DNA of 64,000 nt from NCBI GenBank assembly GCA_947499955.1, contig CANMQI010000001.1, forward strand, positions 620,001 through 684,000. The letters are read 5' to 3'. The position numbers were made by a program, and so were the translations under genes. Shown in pieces: positions 59,593 to 64,000 of this stretch (within the stretch, counting starts at the first letter, position 1; every line of letters begins with the position of its first letter). Source of the DNA: an uncultured Granulosicoccus sp. GTDB lineage: Bacteria > Pseudomonadota > Gammaproteobacteria > Granulosicoccales > Granulosicoccaceae. The notes below the pieces were generated by a model. The model was not told the origin of the DNA and searched no databases. It saw nothing but the letters and a program-made list of their open reading frames with translations.

Positions 59593-60030
59593 CTAGTCCA
59601 CCACTGTTGCCATCGCCACAAATGAAGAGGTATGCGCAACATGAGGCAGCTCAGACAATTTTTCGCCCAGTACCAGCCGAAAGGCATTGATATCGGCGGT
59701 GCGTATCTTGACCAGGTAGTCGAAGGAACCGGCGATCAGGTGCAGCTGTTCGATTTCCGGAATTTTCCGGGCAGCCTCGTTGAATGCCTCCAGCGCGGCC
59801 AGTTTGGTATTGTTGAGCTTGACTTCCACAAAGGCCACGTGTCCCAACCCCAGCTTCTCGCTATTGACGATGGCCTTGTAGCCCAGGATATAGCCATCGG
59901 CCTCCAACCGCTTGACTCTCGCCGCACAGGGCGTCTTTGTCAGGCCGACACGCGAGGCCAGCTCGGTCAGCGTGATGCGTCCATCCGTCTGCATTATGGA
60001 GATGATCACTCGGTCGAATTGATCCAGCAT
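59593..60030 (-). CDS. Lrp/AsnC-family transcriptional regulator
   Basis: DNA-binding regulator of 145 residues. The helix-turn-helix is ITLTELASRVGLTKTPCAARVKRLEADGYI in parts, and the RAM ligand domain follows (LGHVAFVEVKL; HLIAGSFDYLVKIRTADINAF). It is divergent from the sugar kinase gene, 91 bp away. Lrp proteins respond to amino acids; the targets here are unknown. Confidence 0.93.
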   Translation of the reverse strand: MLDQFDRVIISIMQTDGRITLTELASRVGLTKTPCAARVKRLEADGYILGYKAIVNSEKLGLGHVAFVEVKLNNTKLAALEAFNEAARKIPEIEQLHLIAGSFDYLVKIRTADINAFRLVLGEKLSELPHVAHTSSFVAMATVVD

Positions 60031-60121
60031 GAGGGCCTCGCCTGTTTACGCCTGCACTTCAGAATACGCTCGTCGGTTACACTCGATCCACCCCGACTTC
60101 CAATCAGCACTTTAGTACCGC

Positions 60122-61042
60122 ATGACTTCACCACAAGAACTGCAGCATTGCCTGATGATTGTCGGGGCACTCCATGTGGATGACATTGCCACAAGTTGCG
60201 CCCCACTGATAGCACAGGCTTCCAACCCTGTGACCTGGAAACAGCATATCGGAGGCGTTGCCGCCAATGCTGCATTTTCTGCCAGAGAGGTCGCCAGACA
60301 ATCCCGGCAGATCGGTTTCTGTGCGGCCACCGGCGACGATGCCGTCGCCGACCAGCTCGAAAAAGCGCTCCGCGCAGCCGGGCTCCAGGCCAGTCTGCAA
60401 CGACTGCCAGGCAGTCACACCGGTCGCTACACCGCGATCATGAACCATGATGGCGAGCTGCACATCGGCCTGTCCGATGTCGCCCTGGCAGAGCGCCTTG
60501 ACCCCGAACGGGTTCCCCTGGGCAGCGAGGCGGCCCCCTGCCAGGCCATGCTTCTGGATGCCAACTTGTCCGAGCCTTGTCTCGAGGCCCTCGGTCAGCA
60601 GGCCACGTCACAAGGAATCACTCTGGCAGCCATGAGCGTCTCACCGATGAAGTCGCGGCGCCTGCTGCCTCTGGCATCTGGCATTGACCTGCTCTTCGTC
60701 AATCGTCGTGAAGCCATCGCCATGATTGACCCGGACCTTGCGCTTGATCTACCCATCGACAGACTGGCCGATGGCCTGATCAAACTCGGCTTCAAGCAGT
60801 TCATATTGACAGATGCCACGGATCCTGTACTGGTACAGAGCCAGACAGAACGACAATACATTCCTGTCCCTCCCATGACGAGACGTGTATCAGTCAACGG
60901 GGCCGGTGATGCGCTGGCGGGTGCCTGTTTTGCCGCCTGGTGCGATGGTCTGGCACTGGCAGATGCCGTGCGCACCATCGGATTGAAGCAATCTGCCAGA
61001 GTGGTCAGTGGCGAACGTCAACCCCCGGTATTCAACGGCTGA
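60122..61042 (+). CDS. PfkB-family carbohydrate kinase
   Basis: ATP-dependent sugar or nucleoside kinase of 306 residues. Family signatures: GGVAANAAFSAREVARQ near the N-terminus and the catalytic anion-hole motif VNGAGDALAGACFAAW with the base Asp near the C-terminus. It resembles ribokinase-like enzymes acting on diverse sugars or nucleosides. It is alone on its strand. No clear ribosome-binding site precedes the ATG, but the kinase fold begins within 45 residues of it. Confidence 0.88.
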   Translation: MTSPQELQHCLMIVGALHVDDIATSCAPLIAQASNPVTWKQHIGGVAANAAFSAREVARQSRQIGFCAATGDDAVADQLEKALRAAGLQASLQRLPGSHTGRYTAIMNHDGELHIGLSDVALAERLDPERVPLGSEAAPCQAMLLDANLSEPCLEALGQQATSQGITLAAMSVSPMKSRRLLPLASGIDLLFVNRREAIAMIDPDLALDLPIDRLADGLIKLGFKQFILTDATDPVLVQSQTERQYIPVPPMTRRVSVNGAGDALAGACFAAWCDGLALADAVRTIGLKQSARVVSGERQPPVFNG

Positions 61043-61067
61043 AATTCGCCGATCTGCTGGTCTGACG

Positions 61068-61997
61068 CTACAAGCGACAGCGTTTGAACGCCGCTTGCCG
61101 GAACCATTCGCCTGTCCAGCCGATGACCCTGGCACGATCATCCTTCAGGACAAGCGTGTGGTCCGCCTCCTGGATATAGCGCTCGCTCAGGTGAGGATTG
61201 TCACGCAAGCCTGGAAACATGGCGCCCAGCTGCCCCTCATAGGTGTATGTATCGTGCTCGCTGCCGGTGTACACGAACAGCAGGTCGGTTTCAGCCTGGC
61301 ACAGACGTTCCAGCATCTGGGCTGTTTCTTCCTGCGGTGGAATCTGGCGACACGGGTCACCGTGCCCTGTGCCAACCCATTGCTCCTGCCCGCTCAGCGC
61401 AGCAGTATCAGCAGAAACACCCTCCCCGACAAGCGCAGTCCTGCTCGTGGGCAGGAGGCGCTGCAATGATGCGGTGATGCGGTTGCGCAGCGCCTGCCAC
61501 ATGAGCAGGCGTCGCAGGAAGAACTTCACTGCCCGGTAGCGCTTGAAGTGCCCCGCCGGATAGGCGTAGCCATTGAGCAGCACCGCACCCACCACGCGAG
61601 GATCCTGCTGCGCCGTGGCCAATGCATCATCGGCACCCGAGCTCAGACCGACCAGGACAAAGCGCTGTTTGCCGTGGTGAGCCTGCAGATAATCCATGGC
61701 CTCTCGCACTTCACGAATCGAGCGTTCGCGGAAGTCTCCCGCAAGGCTAGCCGACTCGCTATCACCGGCACCGGAGAGATCGAAGCGCAAGCCTGCAACA
61801 CCCTGCCTGGCAAGATGCCGTGCCAGTTCCACATGCAGGCGGCTCGGCCCGATGTGATGCAGCAGATCAGCTGTCAGAAACACAGCGCAGGGCTGGTCTT
61901 CATGGGCGCCGGACGGCGCGGTATAGACACCGGTCAACTGGCATTGTGATCCGAAGACACAGGCAATTTCCGGTGCGTGAGTGGTATTGCTCGCCAT
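61068..61997 (-). CDS. Alpha/beta hydrolase similar to exosortase-associated hydrolases
   Basis: Cytoplasmic hydrolase of 309 residues from the ATG at 61997, 4 bp after the stop of the peptide-synthetase gene; an ATG at 62027 would overlap that gene. The block RLHVELARHLARQGVAGLRFDLSGAGDSE and the nucleophile GLSSG (Ser119) match a family recalled as exosortase-A-associated hydrolases. The catalytic His is probably in EADHTLVLKDD. Its fold is repeated at the end of the synthetase, where the serine is lost, so this protein may supply the activity in trans, for example release or editing of carrier-bound product. The reaction is not proven. Confidence 0.8.
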   Translation of the reverse strand: MASNTTHAPEIACVFGSQCQLTGVYTAPSGAHEDQPCAVFLTADLLHHIGPSRLHVELARHLARQGVAGLRFDLSGAGDSESASLAGDFRERSIREVREAMDYLQAHHGKQRFVLVGLSSGADDALATAQQDPRVVGAVLLNGYAYPAGHFKRYRAVKFFLRRLLMWQALRNRITASLQRLLPTSRTALVGEGVSADTAALSGQEQWVGTGHGDPCRQIPPQEETAQMLERLCQAETDLLFVYTGSEHDTYTYEGQLGAMFPGLRDNPHLSERYIQEADHTLVLKDDRARVIGWTGEWFRQAAFKRCRL

Positions 61998-62001
61998 GAC
62001 C

Positions 62002-64000
62002 CTACGCTGCCCGCCGCTCATCTTCATCCATCTCAGGCAAGCGCCTGATCAGCCTGTCACCCAGCACACGGGCACCTCGGGTGACAAGCATGTCCAGCGA
62101 AGTCGCGCCAGGATCCAGCCAGTCATTGGCTTCATCGACGACTTGTATATCCACACCTGCCAACACCAGCGATCGGAGCCGTTCATCATCCGCAAGGCCG
62201 GGGTTTATCAGCAAATGCGCGTACTGCTCGCCGGCACTGTCCAGCAAACCCTCCGCCAGCGTCAGCGCCGCTAATGCCTCACACAGCTTGTCCTGAAGTT
62301 GCAAACCGGCGACTTCGCGAATACCCACAGGCCTTCTGCTCTGCCTGCGCGGAAACAGAAAGCGGGAAGTATCCCTCTGGATCCCCAGTTGCAACACCTG
62401 CATCTGCGCCAACCATTGTTCACCGGACAACACCGGGTCCCAGTAGTAGCGTGCATTGACCGGCCAGTCATCCAGTGGGGCACCGGCGGCTATGAGTGCC
62501 CCGGTACGAAAGGCCACGATGTCGAGCGAACTTGCCTGCGTGGCCAGCAGGCCCGCGGCATCATAGACATCATCGGTCCAGGCTTGCAGATCAGTCAGGG
62601 ACTCGGCCTCACCACTGGAGTTACCCGTGCCGGTCCAGTCAAATCGCAGCAAGGTGTAGCCCAGGCGAGAGAAATTCTGCATGAGACTGCGCAAGGGTCG
62701 CTGGATACGGCGCTGCTCATTGCCCAACGGCGGCACCAGCAGCAGGCCACGCCCATTGTCCTTCTCGGGAGGGGGTCTCTGCAGTACGGTGTACAGCTGC
62801 CGACCGCGACGGTTGATGAAGGCAGGCGCCGGCGGTGGCACCCTGCGGGTGACGCCCTCGCCCTGTATATGCCCGGCGAGCAGAGCCACGCTATCCAGGA
62901 AGAAGAAATCCCGGGTCGATACCGTGAACGACAACTGCTGCTGAATCTCGGCAATGGCGCGTACCGCCAGCAGGGAATCACCGCCCAGTGAGATGAAGCT
63001 GTCATCCACGCCCACCTCAGGCAGGCCCAGAACCTGGCTCCATATCCGGCACAAGGCATGCTCCATGTCATTACCCGGAGCCACATAACCAGCGCTTCTG
63101 AGCGCCTCACCATGGGCCGGGTCAGGCAACGCCTGCTGGTCGATCTTGCCATTGATCGTTTTCGGGAATTGCGCCATGAAGCAATAGCGCGACGGCATCA
63201 TCCAGACAGGCAGCAAGGCCTGCAGATGAATGGCCACATCCACAGCCTGCAGCGCCGTATCCGCACTGGCGACATAGGCAAACAGCTGTCGCTGCTCAGC
63301 CTGCTCCACCACACAGACCAGCGATTCACTGACGCCCGGACAGGTGTTGATGGCATTTTCGATTTCACCCGGTTCGATGCGATAGCTACCGACCTTGATC
63401 TGCTGATCGATACGTCCGGCATAGGCGATGTTGCCATCGTCCAGCCAGCGCGCCAGATCACCGGTCCGATAGAGCCTGGCACCGGGTGACTCGGAAAAGG
63501 GATCAGCGATGAAGGCTCTGGCGCTCTGCTCCGGTCGGTTGAGATATCCTTCGGCCAAGGCGTCTCCGCCGATGTGCAGCTCACCGGTTTCACCGGCATC
63601 CAGCGGCCGCCCCTGGGCGTCCAGAATATGGGCCGTATATCCAGGCAAGGGCTTGCCAATGGGCAGGGCATCTCCCTGCCAGTCGGCTGGTGGCACGAAT
63701 ACCGTTGCCGTCACTGTCGTCTCGGTGGGTCCGTAGGCGTTCGCCCACAGTACAGACCGCTGCGTCAGGGACAGCCAGCGTTGATAATGTGTCGCAGACA
63801 CCTTCTCACCGGTCACTACCATCAGGCGAAGACTGGCTGGTGTGGACACCCCCGATGCCACCATCAGATCCACCCATTCGTGCCAGTAGCCTGTGGCCAG
63901 ATGCACCGCACTCACTCGATAACGATCGATGATGTCGCTCAATTCTATCTGGGCATCACTGAGATCTGCAGGCCGTAACACCACGGTGCTACCGATACTC
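62002..64000 (-). CDS. NRPS-like protein: adenylation, carrier and degenerate alpha/beta hydrolase domains (partial)
   Basis: The frame is open to the right edge, so the N-terminus is missing. Counted from a GTG at 63984, the C-terminal part of an adenylation domain runs to about residue 290 (NAYGPTETT at 82; GELHIGGDALAEGYL; YRTGDLARW; the catalytic-Lys motif PKTINGKID). A peptidyl-carrier domain follows (DSFISLGGDSLLAV, phosphopantetheine Ser about 337). The last 260 residues look like an alpha/beta hydrolase (LLVPPLGNEQRR; TLLRFDWTGTGNSSG), but the nucleophile elbow reads AFRTG without a serine. The substrate-selecting pocket lies partly outside the window. No condensation domain is seen, so this may be a loading or tailoring module. 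It is coupled to the separate hydrolase gene downstream. Confidence 0.85.
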   Translation of the reverse strand, partial: SIGSTVVLRPADLSDAQIELSDIIDRYRVSAVHLATGYWHEWVDLMVASGVSTPASLRLMVVTGEKVSATHYQRWLSLTQRSVLWANAYGPTETTVTATVFVPPADWQGDALPIGKPLPGYTAHILDAQGRPLDAGETGELHIGGDALAEGYLNRPEQSARAFIADPFSESPGARLYRTGDLARWLDDGNIAYAGRIDQQIKVGSYRIEPGEIENAINTCPGVSESLVCVVEQAEQRQLFAYVASADTALQAVDVAIHLQALLPVWMMPSRYCFMAQFPKTINGKIDQQALPDPAHGEALRSAGYVAPGNDMEHALCRIWSQVLGLPEVGVDDSFISLGGDSLLAVRAIAEIQQQLSFTVSTRDFFFLDSVALLAGHIQGEGVTRRVPPPAPAFINRRGRQLYTVLQRPPPEKDNGRGLLLVPPLGNEQRRIQRPLRSLMQNFSRLGYTLLRFDWTGTGNSSGEAESLTDLQAWTDDVYDAAGLLATQASSLDIVAFRTGALIAAGAPLDDWPVNARYYWDPVLSGEQWLAQMQVLQLGIQRDTSRFLFPRRQSRRPVGIREVAGLQLQDKLCEALAALTLAEGLLDSAGEQYAHLLINPGLADDERLRSLVLAGVDIQVVDEANDWLDPGATSLDMLVTRGARVLGDRLIRRLPEMDEDERRAA

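Noticed and set aside
1-64000. Mobile elements, phage genes, CRISPR arrays, tRNA or rRNA genes
   Set aside because: I looked for transposase and integrase motifs, repeated spacers, cloverleaf-like segments and terminal repeats, and found none that I could support.

Overview
The window is about 64 kb of high-GC DNA, densely packed with genes and carrying long co-directional operons. I recognise no rRNA, tRNA, CRISPR array, integrase or insertion sequence. The gene set is that of a free-living, nutritionally versatile gammaproteobacterium, probably marine: an ectoine hydrolase, TRAP transport, four complete or near-complete solute transporters, a NAD-linked formate dehydrogenase, a GlyGly-CTERM-type surface esterase and RND efflux. 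A Granulosicoccus-like organism would fit, but that is recall of lifestyle, not something the sequence proves.

Layout. 1-511: tail of a hybrid sensor kinase entering from the left. 763-7072: spermidine/putrescine-type ABC transporter (ATPase, binding protein, two permeases) ending in an ectoine hydrolase (doeA). 7107-13816, minus strand: a large secreted esterase with a sorting tail and an apparent ATT start; then, transcribed from a separate promoter with a candidate PHO box, two tandem PhoA-type alkaline phosphatases and a secreted protein of unknown function. 13992-18406: RND efflux adaptor and pump. 18604-21485: TRAP transporter. 21583-22413: short-chain dehydrogenase. 22850-24961: sucCD.

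25060-30530, minus strand: a LysR regulator followed by a two-subunit NAD-dependent formate dehydrogenase whose beta subunit is a NuoE-NuoF fusion. 30872-40743: the most unusual region. Eight minus-strand genes encode an atypical M20 hydrolase, an amino-acid-type ABC transporter, a phosphotriesterase-family hydrolase, a DapA-family lyase, a three-part FAD/FeS dehydrogenase fused into one chain and a DUF3830 protein. A GntR-family regulator converges on the far end, and a perfect palindrome sits at the promoter. I read this as a catabolic operon for an unidentified amino-acid-like substrate, related in logic to D-hydroxyproline degradation.

41099-48704: a sugar-type ABC transporter and a GHL6-type glycoside hydrolase, divergent from a LacI regulator, with a perfect 16-bp operator-like palindrome between them. 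48780-61042: mostly housekeeping or single genes (PhyH-type dioxygenase, EamA and MFS transporters, DUF2461, HIT, NAD(P)HX repair enzyme, FadB-like fusion, MscS channel, Lrp regulator, PfkB kinase). 61068-64000, minus strand: the end of a nonribosomal-peptide-type protein (adenylation, carrier and a C-terminal alpha/beta hydrolase domain without a nucleophilic serine), followed at once by a separate hydrolase of the same fold that keeps its serine.
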